A DNA stretch of 64,000 nt from Micropruina sp. Its GTDB lineage: Bacteria > Actinomycetota > Actinomycetes > Propionibacteriales > Propionibacteriaceae. Of the stretch, positions 1 through 8,681 are shown piece by piece. The stretch lies in the NCBI GenBank assembly GCA_016711205.1, contig JADJTM010000003.1, forward strand, positions 434,001-498,000. Reading direction: 5' to 3'. The translations under genes were made by a program, and so were the position numbers. The notes below the pieces were generated by a model. It was not told where the DNA came from. It saw only the letters and a program-made list of their open reading frames with translations, and did no database searches. The first letter of the stretch is position 1, and each line of letters starts with the position of its first letter.

Positions 1-429
1 CCGCAGCCGCCACTCGATGGCCGGACAGGTGTCCATCACCATCGGCAGTCCGGCGGCTTCGGCCCGCTCGAACGCATCGTGGTCGATCACGCCGAGCTGA
101 AACCAGACGCCCTGCGCGCCAACCGCCAACGCCTCGTCGACGAACTGGCCGGCCATCTCGGAGCGGCGGAAGACGTCCACCACGTCGATGTCGAACGGCA
201 CGTCGGCGAGGGTGCGGTAGCCCTGCTGGCCGAGCACGACAGGGGCGTCCGGATGGATCGGGACGATCTGCTTGCCGCGGCTCTGCAGCAGGTCGGCGAT
301 GGCGTAGGCGGTGCGGCTGGGGTCGCCGGACAATCCGACGACTGCCCAGACCCGGGCCTCGTCGAGAAAGCGGTCGATCACCTGCTGGTTGTGCCAGGCT
401 GCGCGGGCTGAGGGGGTGGGGTGGGTCAT
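1..429 (-). CDS. CoA-binding (YccU-type) protein, 3' end cut by window edge
   Basis: Read on the minus strand from ATG at 427-429, the frame stays open for 143 codons to base 1, so the stop lies outside the window. The protein has a Rossmann-like start (VVGLSGDPSRTAY near residue 30) and the pattern of the small CoA-binding domain family (CoA_binding_2, about 140-150 aa). It is therefore nearly complete. The family binds CoA or a related nucleotide and its precise role is not established. No Shine-Dalgarno is visible. A -10-like TAGGGT (complement of 436-441) lies 6 nt before the ATG, so I infer a leaderless mRNA. Confidence 0.85.
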   Translation of the reverse strand, partial: MTHPTPSARAAWHNQQVIDRFLDEARVWAVVGLSGDPSRTAYAIADLLQSRGKQIVPIHPDAPVVLGQQGYRTLADVPFDIDVVDVFRRSEMAGQFVDEALAVGAQGVWFQLGVIDHDAFERAEAAGLPMVMDTCPAIEWRLR

Positions 430-576
430 GCCGACACCCTAATGGGGTTGTTCGCGGCGCCTTGGGCGTTACGGGGTGGCGGACGGGCCTGGGCCGCGAC
501 CCCCGGCCTGGGTTACGGTGAACGTTGCGAAACGTCCGGTGACCGATCGTGATCGGCACGACGACAGGAGAGGCCG

Positions 577-984
577 ATGAAAACCGAGCCGGGTACCCAG
601 GCGGTGGCTGATCACCTTGCCGGGGTGAGCGACCCGAAGCGCCGAGCGGACGCGCAGCAGGTCTGCGATCTGCTGGCCGAGGTGACCGGAGAGCCGCCGG
701 TGATGTGGGGCAGCGCCATCATCGGGTTCGGCTCGTGCACCCGGCACTACCACGACGGTCGTGAGTACACCTGGATGCTGGCCGGATTCGCGGCTCGCAA
801 GGCGGCCACGGTGCTCTATCTGAACGACGGTTATGAGCAGCACGGCGAACTGCTCGAGCGTCTCGGACCGCACTCGATCGGCAAGTCCTGCCTCAACCTG
901 CGCACGCTGCAGGGAGTCGACCTGGGCGTGCTGCGCGAGCTGGTGGCCGCCTCGGTCGCCACTGCCCGCGCAGGTGAGAGCTGA
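577..984 (+). CDS. DUF1801 domain protein
   Basis: 135 aa, the full length of a DUF1801/YdhG-like single-domain protein. Family-type features are the VTGEPPVMWG block near residue 38, the GFAARKAATVLYL segment in the middle, and the IGKSCLNLR stretch towards the end. The fold is known but the biochemical function is not. The start is fixed by AGGAGAGG at 566-573. A perfect 6-2-6 inverted repeat (CCGATC-gt-GATCGG, 543-556) just upstream could be an operator. A second, divergent DUF1801 paralogue lies at 44732. Confidence 0.85.
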   Translation: MKTEPGTQAVADHLAGVSDPKRRADAQQVCDLLAEVTGEPPVMWGSAIIGFGSCTRHYHDGREYTWMLAGFAARKAATVLYLNDGYEQHGELLERLGPHSIGKSCLNLRTLQGVDLGVLRELVAASVATARAGES

Positions 985-1120
985 CTGAACCAGCCCAATG
1001 TCGAGCGTTGCGACCCACCGGCGCGGCCGGCATCAGGCTTCGGCCCCAGGTTTCGGTCCGCTGGCTACGGCCAGAGGGGCTCGGCTGCCGGCTTCGACCC
1101 GCCGGTTTCGGCCGGCCGGG

Positions 1121-1822
1121 TCATTCCTTGAGCGTGATCCAGAGCGCGCGGCTGAGTGCCAGCAACTCGCCATCGGCGGTGTGCAGCGCGGCGGCGGTGT
1201 CGTGCTTGCGGCCGTCCCGCCCCAGTGCCCAGCCGCTGACCACGCACGGCTCGCCCACCATCGGCACGCGGTGCACCTGTGCTGCGAACCGGCCCAGCAG
1301 CATCAGGGCGTCCCACCGCTCGAAGCACCCGTAGCCGAAAAGGGACGGGCAGTCGATGCTCGCCCACACCACCGCGGGGTGCACCAGCGGGCCGTCGGCG
1401 ACGCTCGCGTCCGGCACCCAGGGAGCGGCGGCCAGCCGCCGGCCCGCCACCGGGCCGGGGAATATGCGCAGCCCGTCGGTCCGGGCGGTGCCGCAGACGA
1501 AGCACTGCGGGTACGGGTGGTCGATCAGCCAGGGGCAGCGCTGTGACGCGTCGGTGGCCTCGGCCAGGCCGACCGGCTCGGGCACGGCGAGGTCCACCAG
1601 CCCCGGACGAGCGGTGGCGACGAGCTGGTCGCCGTCCAGAATCGCCAGGCCGTCGGGGTCGGAGCGGGTGCTCAGCTCCTGATCGAGCGGCGGCGGCTGC
1701 CACAGGCTGACCTCGGCGGGCCCCAGGGGCAGGCCGAGCGCGGCGGCCGCCACGCCGGCGCTGTAGCCGCCGTTGCCGGAGGTGTTCGGGCCTCGGAACC
1801 GGTGCTCGATCAGCACGCCCAT
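1121..1822 (-). CDS. Hotdog-fold thioesterase-like protein
   Basis: 233 aa, soluble, no signal peptide. The middle holds a conserved-looking HPYPQCFVCG motif. The overall layout, with N-terminal GNGGYSAG and a C-terminal WALGRDGRKHDTAAALH strand pattern, resembles actinobacterial hotdog-fold thioesterase-like proteins. I cannot see a defined catalytic set, so substrate and activity are unknown. Its ATG shares one base with the stop of the upstream gene (TGATG), so the two are probably translationally coupled. Confidence 0.6.
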   Translation of the reverse strand: MGVLIEHRFRGPNTSGNGGYSAGVAAAALGLPLGPAEVSLWQPPPLDQELSTRSDPDGLAILDGDQLVATARPGLVDLAVPEPVGLAEATDASQRCPWLIDHPYPQCFVCGTARTDGLRIFPGPVAGRRLAAAPWVPDASVADGPLVHPAVVWASIDCPSLFGYGCFERWDALMLLGRFAAQVHRVPMVGEPCVVSGWALGRDGRKHDTAAALHTADGELLALSRALWITLKE

Positions 1823-2214
1823 CAGGCACCCAGCTGGTGCAGGGCCGCGCGGGCGTAGGCCCGTTCGGCATCGATGTCGAGGTGCCGCGACCCGTCGGTC
1901 AACGTGACGGCGAAGCCGCCGGTGACCGCGTCGAGGCTGACGAAGGCGTCGCCGAGCTGGTCACGCAACTGGTCCTCGCGGGGCAGCCAGAGCACGCGCC
2001 GGGCGTCCACGGAGTCGAGCGCCCATTCCGTGGTGCCGTTGAACTTGAAGACGGAGTTGCCGCCGGGCACGTCCTGCACCTCGATGGTCATCTCGGCCAC
2101 CACGAACACCTCCCCGGCGAAGTCGCCGCTGGGAATGGTGAACCGGTCGCCGCTGGCCGGATGCCAGGGCAGTCCCGCGCTGTGCAGGCGGGTGGCGAGG
2201 TCGGCATCGATCAT
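1822..2214 (-). CDS. Conserved actinobacterial protein of unknown function
   Basis: 130 aa, acidic and soluble. The family is widespread in actinobacteria and is sometimes labelled pilus assembly protein CpaE; I see no P-loop or receiver domain here to support that name. Motifs include LPWHPASGDRF near the N-terminus and LWLPREDQL in the middle. It is first in a two-gene unit with the hotdog-like gene. The start has no SD; a TATCCT hexamer (complement of 2222-2227) lies 7 nt before the ATG, suggesting leaderless translation. Confidence 0.65.
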   Translation of the reverse strand: MIDADLATRLHSAGLPWHPASGDRFTIPSGDFAGEVFVVAEMTIEVQDVPGGNSVFKFNGTTEWALDSVDARRVLWLPREDQLRDQLGDAFVSLDAVTGGFAVTLTDGSRHLDIDAERAYARAALHQLGA

Positions 2215-2428
2215 GGCGGTCAGGATAGTTCGTACATCCGCAACGGCGGCATGCAGCTGTGCGTGAGCACCGCCGGACCTGCGCCGAGACGGCGGCGACG
2301 GGGTGTCGCGCCAGCATCAGGCCGGCGGCGGCTGATCGGCGGGCCTGATCCTGCGTCGCGACGGGCGGGCGGGCGCGCTCACCCCGCACCCCGGCGGATG
2401 CTCACCGCCGACAATCAGACTCCGCCGG

Positions 2429-3064
2429 TCAGCTCGGCGGGCTGCAGGTGACGCCGGTTGAGTGCACCGGGCAGTAGCCGAAGGGGTTCTCGGCCAGGTA
2501 CTGCTGGTGGTAGGCCTCGGCCTCGAAGTACGCGGGCAGCGGGGCGATCTCGGTGGTGATCGTGCCGTAGCCGGCGCTGGCGAACTCGGGTGCGAACGCC
2601 TCACGGACGGCCCGCGCCCGTCGCGCTTGGTCATCGTTCAGGGTGTAGATCGCCGAGCGGTACTGGGTGCCACGGTCGTTGCCCTGGCGGAAGCCCTGGG
2701 TCGGGTCGTGGTTCTCGAAGAAGATGCGCAGCACGTCCTCGTACGACAACTGCTCGGGGTCGTAGACCACCTTGACCACTTCGGCGTGCCCGGTGCGTCC
2801 CGAGCAGGCCTCCTCGTAGGTGGGGTTCGGCGTATAGCCGCCGGCGTAGCCCACCGAGGTGTTGAGCACGCCAGGGGTGGTCCAGTACAGCTTCTCGGCA
2901 CCCCAGAAGCAGCCCAGCCCGAGCACCGCCACCTCGGCGCCCGCCGGTACCCGGTCGATGCGGTGACCGAAGACCCGGTGAAAGAACGGCTGGGTGAGCA
3001 CCGGCGTCTCGCGGCCGCGCAACGCCACCCGCGGGTCGACCATGGTCGGTTTGGTGAACAGCAT
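2429..3064 (-). CDS. msrA: Peptide-methionine (S)-S-oxide reductase MsrA
   Basis: Reduces methionine-S-sulfoxide in proteins and free form. The 211-aa product has the active-site motif GCFWGAEK near residue 55, with the catalytic Cys, followed by the family blocks SVGYAGG, PTYEEACSGRTGHAE and GTQYRSAIY. I chose the ATG at 3062-3064 because AGGAGG lies five bases before it; the open frame extends further upstream without such a signal. The C-terminus contains YCPVHSTGVTC, whose Cys could be a resolving residue. It is monocistronic, with a 330-bp upstream gap. Confidence 0.95.
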   Translation of the reverse strand: MLFTKPTMVDPRVALRGRETPVLTQPFFHRVFGHRIDRVPAGAEVAVLGLGCFWGAEKLYWTTPGVLNTSVGYAGGYTPNPTYEEACSGRTGHAEVVKVVYDPEQLSYEDVLRIFFENHDPTQGFRQGNDRGTQYRSAIYTLNDDQARRARAVREAFAPEFASAGYGTITTEIAPLPAYFEAEAYHQQYLAENPFGYCPVHSTGVTCSPPS

Positions 3065-3168
3065 GATTGCCTCCTGCTGAGTCAACCCGGCGGACTCGCT
3101 CTGCATTCCGCGGCCTCTGCTGACCGATCGTCCAGGTGGATTTCGGGGTCGCCTGCCGGCTGGAACAG

Positions 3169-3210
3169 AGTGTGAATATGACCACCGCAGACGGGGGTCG
3201 GATTCACACT
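3169..3210. promoter_or_regulatory. Inverted repeat upstream of msrA
   Basis: AGTGTGAAT (3169-3177) and ATTCACACT (3202-3210) are perfect 9-bp inverted arms separated by 24 bp, in the otherwise gene-free stretch 3065-3393 between msrA and dacB. They could form an operator pair or a hairpin for the msrA promoter region. No regulator is identified. Confidence 0.4.
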
Positions 3211-3393
3211 GTCTGCTGGCCGGCTCGGCGGCGTGACCCGGCAAACCTGCCCAGTGCCCGGTGTGCGACGCCCGGACGCGCCTGGCTGCGTTCTACTCGG
3301 TCACCAGACGACCCGGAATGTCTTCCTCGTCGGCCTCGCGAGGCATCCGTCCGGACACAGCTCGCCAAGGCGAACATGAGGTGGCGGTACTAG

Positions 3394-4887
3394 CTAGCTG
3401 CGCCAACCGGCCAGGGTGGCGCCCACCTTGTCGAAGACGATCCGCGGGGAATAGTACGGATAGGTGCCGAGCATCGAGAAGGTGTAGCGCCGTCCGCTTC
3501 GGTCGGTGACGTAGCCGCTCAGCGCCGTCACGCCGCGCAGGGTGCCGGTCTTGGCCCGCAGGTTGTTCTGTGCGGCGGTGCCGATCATGCGGGTGGCCAG
3601 CGTGCCACCGATGGCCGGATCGGCGTTGCCGGCGACCGGCAGGGCATCGTAGAAGGTGGCGAACCAGGGCCGGGTCTGTGCGTACTGCAGCATCCGCACC
3701 AGTACCCGGGCGGTCAGCCGGTTGCGGCGGGCGAGCCCGGACCCGTCCACCAGAATGACGTTGCCCGGCACCGACTGCGTCGTGGCCAGCCAGTTGCGGA
3801 CGGCGGACGCACCCGCCTTCCAGGTGCCCGCCTTGTCGTTGACCCGGCCGAGGGTCTTCATCAGATGCTCGGTCATGCCGTTGTTGGACGGCTTCATCAG
3901 CAGCTTGACGATGCTGCTCAGCGGTACCGACGAGTCGGAGGCCAACTGCACCCTGCTGGTCGGCGTGCCGCCGGTGCCGGGCGAGCCGGTGACCGTCACA
4001 CCGTTAGCGCGCAGCACTCGGGTGAAGACGTGGGCCGCGTAGCGGGCGGGGTCGCTGATCGTGACAGTTCGTTTCACCAGGCTGCGCTTGAGCGCGACCC
4101 GTCCCGACACGGTGATCGTGTTCGTGCCGCTCTTTCGGCGCACGCTGATCGACGCACCCGTGCCCGCCGAGGTGGTGGTGGTCTTGTTGACCAGCGTGAC
4201 GTAGCCCGCCGCACGTGCCGGGACCAACCCCAGCTTCGCCTTCTTGCCCTTGCCGGAGCCCGGTTGGTAGGTGACCTGGACAGTGCCGACCGCGTAGCCG
4301 GACGACGGCGACAGGGTCAGCCCCGAGACCTGGGCAGCATAGGCGTTGTTGTAGTCGACCGGATCCCAGTAGTTGTTGTAACGGTCGCCGTCGAAGAAGC
4401 TGCCATCGCCGATCACCCGGCCGACCTTCGTCACACCCGCGTTCTTGACTTGGACCGCCAGCGAGTTCAGGTCGGACTCGCGCAGTGTGGGGTCGCCGTG
4501 GCCGCGCAGGTAGAGCGTGCTGACGGCACCGTCCACCGCAGCGGCCGGGGAGTAGACGGCCGTGCTGAACGTGCTGGTGGGTCCGAGCAGGTCGAGCGCC
4601 GCCGCGGCGGTGACCAGCTTCATGTTCGAGGCCGGTTTCAGCGCGGTGGTGGCGGAGCGTCCGTACAGCTCCGTGCCGGAGGCGGAGTCCGCGACCACGA
4701 CGCCCACGGACGCCTTCGTCACCCGTGAGGTATTGAGCACCGAGGCCAGCTTGGCTTTCAGGGCGGCGTCGGTCGCCTTGGCGGGCAGGGTGATCGGGCC
4801 GGCCTGCGCGGGGGAGGAGGCGGCTGCCGGGCCGAGCAGGGCACAGGTGGTGAGGGCAACGAGCAGCAGTCGGTGGGGACGCGTCAT
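3394..4887 (-). CDS. dacB: D-alanyl-D-alanine carboxypeptidase/endopeptidase, PBP4 (DacB) family
   Basis: A low-molecular-weight class C penicillin-binding protein that trims or cleaves peptidoglycan peptides outside the membrane. The 497-aa product starts with a signal peptide (RPHRLLLVALTTCALL, cut after an Ala-rich stretch). All three catalytic motifs are present: SNMK near residue 97, SNN near residue 330, and KTG near residue 447. A large insert between motifs one and two is typical of PBP4. The ATG at 4885-4887 is preferred over an upstream in-frame ATG because of the GGAG 9 bp before it and the signal peptide directly after it. Downstream of the regulator-free gap lies a repeat block. 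Confidence 0.92.
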   Translation of the reverse strand: MTRPHRLLLVALTTCALLGPAAASSPAQAGPITLPAKATDAALKAKLASVLNTSRVTKASVGVVVADSASGTELYGRSATTALKPASNMKLVTAAAALDLLGPTSTFSTAVYSPAAAVDGAVSTLYLRGHGDPTLRESDLNSLAVQVKNAGVTKVGRVIGDGSFFDGDRYNNYWDPVDYNNAYAAQVSGLTLSPSSGYAVGTVQVTYQPGSGKGKKAKLGLVPARAAGYVTLVNKTTTTSAGTGASISVRRKSGTNTITVSGRVALKRSLVKRTVTISDPARYAAHVFTRVLRANGVTVTGSPGTGGTPTSRVQLASDSSVPLSSIVKLLMKPSNNGMTEHLMKTLGRVNDKAGTWKAGASAVRNWLATTQSVPGNVILVDGSGLARRNRLTARVLVRMLQYAQTRPWFATFYDALPVAGNADPAIGGTLATRMIGTAAQNNLRAKTGTLRGVTALSGYVTDRSGRRYTFSMLGTYPYYSPRIVFDKVGATLAGWRS

Positions 4888-5005
4888 CAGGTACTCCAAG
4901 GGGGGAAACGTTGCGGCCACCCTGACACAACGCCGACCCAGCTTCCAGAGGGGTCGAGACCTTGGTCTCAAGCAACTCTCAGGTTGCGATGGTCCGGCAG
5001 GTAAT

Positions 5006-5208
5006 GGGGACGGTTCCATTCCCGTTCACCGATGACCCGCCAAACACCGTTTGGCTAGGAGCGTCGGCCGGGGTGACGGGGAAAGGAACCGTCCCCATTA
5101 CCGGTCGGGCAGAGGGGTTTAGGTCGGGGTGACGGGGAAAGGAACCGTCCCCATTACCGGTCGGGCAGCGGGGTTTCGGTCGGGGTGACGGGGAAAGGAA
5201 CCGTCCCC
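5006..5208. repeat. GGAACCGTCCCC repeat cluster with a 56-bp tandem triplet
   Basis: Four copies of the 12-bp core are present: inverted at 5006-5017, direct at 5085-5096, 5141-5152 and 5197-5208. The three direct copies lie in exact 56-bp tandem units (gtcggggtgacgggg... into ...attaccggtcgggcag). The unit includes the last codons and stop of ung, so the array appears to have grown out of the gene's 3' end. This cluster fills most of the gene-free gap 4888-5209. Confidence 0.85.
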
Positions 5209-5209
5209 A

Positions 5210-5893
5210 TTACCGGTCGGGCAGCGTCCAGTCGATCGGGGCGGCGCCCTGGAGCTCGAGTGCGGCGTTCGTCCGGCTGAAGGGACGACTGCCGAAGAAG
5301 CCCGAGCGCGCCGACAGCGGCGAGGGGTGCGCCGACGCGATCACCGGTACGTCCGCCAGCATCGGCGTGAGGCCTTGGGCGTCGCGCCCCCACAGGATGG
5401 CGACCAACGGGCCCCCGCGGGCGACCAACGCCTCGATCGCCCGCTGCGTGACCTCTTCCCAGCCCTTGCCGCGGTGCGATCCCGCAGCACCCGGACGCAC
5501 CGTAAGCACCCGGTTGAGCAGCAGCACGCCCTGCTCGAACCAGCCGGTCAGGTCGCCGTGCGCCGCCGGGGGAACGCCCAGGTCGGCGCTCAGCTCGGCG
5601 TAGATGTTCACCAGGGAGCGCGGCAGCGGACGGACGTCCGGTGCGACCGAGAACGACAACCCGACGGCGTGCCCGGGGGACGGATAGGGATCCTGCCCGA
5701 CGATCAGCACCCGCACGTCGGCCAACGGGCGGGTGAACGCCCGCAGCACATTGGGGCCCGCGGGAAAGTAGCCTCGCCCGGCGGCGAGCTCGGCGCGCAG
5801 AAAGTCACCCATCGCCGCGACCCGATCGGCCACGGGTTCCAGCGCGTCGGCCCAGTCGGGCGCGATCAGCTCGGGCAGCGGTCGGCGGGTCAT
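5210..5893 (-). CDS. ung: Uracil-DNA glycosylase, family 1
   Basis: Removes uracil from DNA as the first step of base excision repair. The 227-aa product carries the water-activating loop GQDPYPSPGHAVG near residue 66, with Pro in place of the commoner His after Tyr as in many actinobacteria. It also has LLLNRVLTV and the DNA-minor-groove loop HPSPLSA near residue 190. AGGAGG stands seven bases before the ATG, which overlaps the stop of the upstream MFS gene by 4 bp (ATGA). The stop codon lies at the edge of the GGAACCGTCCCC repeat, and the last residues (LPDR) are copied in the downstream tandem units. Confidence 0.95.
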   Translation of the reverse strand: MTRRPLPELIAPDWADALEPVADRVAAMGDFLRAELAAGRGYFPAGPNVLRAFTRPLADVRVLIVGQDPYPSPGHAVGLSFSVAPDVRPLPRSLVNIYAELSADLGVPPAAHGDLTGWFEQGVLLLNRVLTVRPGAAGSHRGKGWEEVTQRAIEALVARGGPLVAILWGRDAQGLTPMLADVPVIASAHPSPLSARSGFFGSRPFSRTNAALELQGAAPIDWTLPDR

Positions 5894-7086
5894 CGCGCCT
5901 CCTGCGCTTCGTGGCGGTCGAGCCGGGCGGGAATGAACGACGCCCAGACGGCGCCGGCCATCAGAATGGCGGCTCCGGAGGCGAAGGCGGCCCCCATGCC
6001 GAGGTGGTCGGCCAGCAGGCCGGCGGCGAGCGGGCCGAGAATGGCCCCGCTGTCGCCGATCATCGAGAAGATCGCCACCGGCTGGCTGCCGGCGTCCTTG
6101 GCGGCATCGCCCAGCGCCGCGGTCGGTGCGGTGCCCAGCGCGGCCGACGCCACCCCGTACACGCACAGCAGCAGCACCAGCACGAGCAGGTTCGGCGCGA
6201 ATGGCGTGGCCAGCGTGGACGCCGCCGCCAGCACACCTCCGGCGATCATCACCGGGCGGCGTCCGATCAGGTCGGTTGCCCGGCCCGCCGGCTGCAGCGC
6301 CAGGGTCTGGGCGACCGCTGCGATCGCGAAGGCGATGCCCGTCCAGGACGGCGGCTGGCCGAGGTAGGTGACGATCAGGATCGGTACCAGCGCCGAGCGC
6401 ACCCCGAACGACTGCCAGCCGGTGCCGAATCCGAGCAGGCACGCGGCCTGGTAGCGGACGTCGCGCAGGACGTCCCGCAGCGGACGGGTGGGCGGCGCGG
6501 CGGCCGCTTCGGCCATGCCGGGCGGGTCGTGCAACTGGGTGAAGGCGATGGTGCCGGCGATCACCAGGGTGCCGGAGTAGAAGAAGAAGGGCGCGGTCAG
6601 CGAGATGCTGGCGAGCAGCCCACCGATGGCGGGACCGGTCATGCCGCCGAGCAGAAAGCCGCCCTGATATAGGCCGCTGGCCCGGCCGCGCAATTCGGGC
6701 CCGACGCTGGCCAGCAGCAGGGCGGTCGCCGAGATGGTGAACATCGCCGAGCCCAGGCCCCCGACGGCGCGCCAGAGCAGCAGTTCGGTGTAGCTGCCGG
6801 CGAAGCCGCAGAGGGCGGACGAGACGCCGACGATCCACATGCCGACTCCGATCGTGCGACGGTGCCCGATGCGGTCGCTGATCCGGCGCACGAACGGGCT
6901 CATCGCCAGCCGCATGCCGGCGAACGCCGACACCACCAGGCCGATCAGAAAGTTGGTCACGCCGAACGAGGCCGCGAACAGCGGCAGCACGGGAATCATC
7001 ACCCCGAAGCCGACCGCGACGAAGAAGGCGGAGACCGCGAGCATCACCACCGTGCGCGGCAACGACGTCCGCAACGACAACCTCAC
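5890..7086 (-). CDS. MFS transporter (drug:H+ antiporter-like)
   Basis: 398 aa with about twelve hydrophobic segments. A family-type loop after the second helix reads SPFVRRISDRIGHRRT, and a similar loop (GRATDLIGRRPVM) follows helix eight, as in the major facilitator superfamily. Substrate cannot be told; the closest general type is multidrug efflux. It begins with GTG at 7084-7086. There is no SD, but TAGGTT (complement of 7093-7098) lies 6 nt upstream, fitting a leaderless start. It overlaps ung by 4 bp. Confidence 0.85.
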   Translation of the reverse strand: MRLSLRTSLPRTVVMLAVSAFFVAVGFGVMIPVLPLFAASFGVTNFLIGLVVSAFAGMRLAMSPFVRRISDRIGHRRTIGVGMWIVGVSSALCGFAGSYTELLLWRAVGGLGSAMFTISATALLLASVGPELRGRASGLYQGGFLLGGMTGPAIGGLLASISLTAPFFFYSGTLVIAGTIAFTQLHDPPGMAEAAAAPPTRPLRDVLRDVRYQAACLLGFGTGWQSFGVRSALVPILIVTYLGQPPSWTGIAFAIAAVAQTLALQPAGRATDLIGRRPVMIAGGVLAAASTLATPFAPNLLVLVLLLCVYGVASAALGTAPTAALGDAAKDAGSQPVAIFSMIGDSGAILGPLAAGLLADHLGMGAAFASGAAILMAGAVWASFIPARLDRHEAQEAR

Positions 7087-7201
7087 CGGGCCAACCTAGT
7101 GGCGCGTCGCCCCATTGAGTCACCACGCGGCGACTACCGGACGGCACCTCGCGGCGTCCTTCCGGGTCACCGTACGACCCCGTCGGGAATCCGGGACGAG
7201 T

Positions 7202-7984
7202 CTAGAAACCGACCAGGGCGATCACGTCGTCGATGGTGGGCTGTTGCGATCCCCCGGCCGGTTCGACGCTGATCCCGGCACCGGTGGCGTCGCGCGCATC
7301 ACCCTCGAGCAGCATCGTCACGTCCGATCCCGCCGGCATCAGCCCGCCGGACATGAAGTGGTCGCCCGGATGCTTGATCCAGGCCTGCCGCACCTTTCCG
7401 CTGGGAGCCGGCGGCAGGTTCTGCGTGATCAGCACGGCCCGACCGAGCCGGTTGGAGCGGACGAGGGTGACGTTCATGCCCTGGTCGGTGAGCGTGGCGC
7501 GGGCGGCGTCCGGGGCGTTGAGCACATCGGCGACGCTGACGCTGCGCGCCACCCACGGTTGCCACACCGCGATGCCGATCACGGCGATCAGGGCAACGGC
7601 CGCGGCCACCAAGAGCTGCCAGCGGGTGCGTCCGGATCGGCCGGCGGAGCGCTGCGGCAGCTCGATCACCGGAGCGACCGGAGTCACCACCCCAGCGACC
7701 GGGTCGCCGTCGGCGATGGGGGACGGCGCCGGCACCACCGCAGGGTCGGGCTCGGCCCGCGGTGCCGGAGCCTCCGCGACCGCGGCCAGCACGGCGTCGC
7801 GCAAGGAGTTCGGCGGCTCGGCCTCGTAGCCGGCGGTGAGCCCGACCAGGCTCTCGCGCAGGCCATCCAGTTCGGTTCGGCACTGCGCGCAGCCCGCCAG
7901 ATGCTGTTCGAACGTGGCGCGTTCGTCGGCGTCCAGGGCGTCCAGCGCGTAGGCGCCGATCAGCTCGTGTGCATCGTCAGTCAC
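7202..7984 (-). CDS. rskA: Anti-sigma-K factor RskA
   Basis: Membrane anti-sigma factor that holds SigK inactive until a signal releases it. The 260-aa product has an N-terminal zinc-binding anti-sigma domain with HLAGCAQC (His-x3-Cys-x2-Cys, about residue 29). An acidic and Pro-rich linker follows, then one membrane segment (LLVAAAVALIAVIGIAVW, about residue 120) and an extracytoplasmic RskA-type domain. The GTG start is only 2 bp after the sigK stop, so the pair is coupled. Order and orientation (sigK then rskA) match the mycobacterial arrangement. Confidence 0.92.
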   Translation of the reverse strand: MTDDAHELIGAYALDALDADERATFEQHLAGCAQCRTELDGLRESLVGLTAGYEAEPPNSLRDAVLAAVAEAPAPRAEPDPAVVPAPSPIADGDPVAGVVTPVAPVIELPQRSAGRSGRTRWQLLVAAAVALIAVIGIAVWQPWVARSVSVADVLNAPDAARATLTDQGMNVTLVRSNRLGRAVLITQNLPPAPSGKVRQAWIKHPGDHFMSGGLMPAGSDVTMLLEGDARDATGAGISVEPAGGSQQPTIDDVIALVGF

Positions 7985-7986
7985 GA

Positions 7987-8565
7987 TCAGTCACCCCCCA
8001 ATGCTGATCTCAGCCGGGTCAGGCCATCCCTGATCCGAGTCTTCACCGTGCCCAGCGGCACGTCCAGCGCGTCCGCGACCTCACGGTGGGTGCGGCCGCC
8101 GAAGTAGGCCAACTCGACGGCCTCGCGCTGCAGCTGGGTCAGATCGTGCAGCGCGCCGCGCACCCGCGCCGCTTCCACCGAGGCGATCGCGATGTCTGCC
8201 GGGTCGGCCGGGGTGGTGGCGAGGTCTTCCAGACCGTAGGTGGTGTCGCGGCGGCTGGCGGCTTGCGCCGCCCGTACCCGATCGACCGCCCGACGATGGG
8301 TGATGGTCAACAACCAGGCCAGGCCACTGCCCCGGGTCGCATCGAACCCGGCGCTGCGCTGCCAGGCGTCCAGGTAGCTCTCTTGGGCGACCTCTTCGGC
8401 ATGGGCCGGATTGCGCAGCACCCGGAGCGCCAGGCCGTAGACCTTGGTCGAGGTGAGGTCGTAGAGGGTCGCCATGGCGGATTGGTCGCCGGACGCGCAC
8501 CCGGTCAGGGCGTCGGCGACCGGGTCGGCGCGGGTAGTCGTGGCTACCGGATCCACCTCCTCCAC
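7987..8565 (-). CDS. sigK: ECF sigma factor SigK
   Basis: RNA polymerase sigma factor of the extracytoplasmic-function class. Region 2 is seen in YDLTSTKVYGLALRVL and EEVAQESYLDAW, and region 4 in LTQLQREAVELAYFGG with the helix-turn-helix HREVADALDVPLGTVKTR. I chose the GTG at 8563-8565 (192 aa, close to SigK length). A CATACT hexamer lies 7 nt upstream, suggesting a leaderless start. An alternative ATG at 8599-8601 would add 12 residues but has no SD and sits against a hairpin. It is followed at once by rskA and preceded by the fasciclin lipoprotein gene. Confidence 0.88.
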   Translation of the reverse strand: MEEVDPVATTTRADPVADALTGCASGDQSAMATLYDLTSTKVYGLALRVLRNPAHAEEVAQESYLDAWQRSAGFDATRGSGLAWLLTITHRRAVDRVRAAQAASRRDTTYGLEDLATTPADPADIAIASVEAARVRGALHDLTQLQREAVELAYFGGRTHREVADALDVPLGTVKTRIRDGLTRLRSALGGD

Positions 8566-8606
8566 AGCGATCAGTATGGGTGGTCTCTCGCCGAATTCCA
8601 TGGATT

Positions 8607-8646
8607 GGGCGTGGCGTCTCACCCGATCGAGTGTGACGCCACGCCC
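8607..8646 (-). terminator. Perfect 12-bp hairpin between fasciclin gene and sigK
   Basis: GGGCGTGGCGTC (8607-8618) and GACGCCACGCCC (8635-8646) are perfect complements around a 16-nt loop. It lies 36 bp after the fasciclin stop and just upstream of the inferred sigK promoter. No U-run follows, so it may act as a weak terminator or RNA-stabilising stem rather than a classic intrinsic terminator. Confidence 0.55.
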
Positions 8647-8681
8647 CTCCCCCCGGCGTGGCCCCCCGGCCACGGGTCAGG

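Noticed and set aside
3136..3509. Short plus-strand ORFs between msrA and dacB
   Set aside because: They overlap promoter sequence and the dacB 3' end, lack ribosome sites and have no family features.
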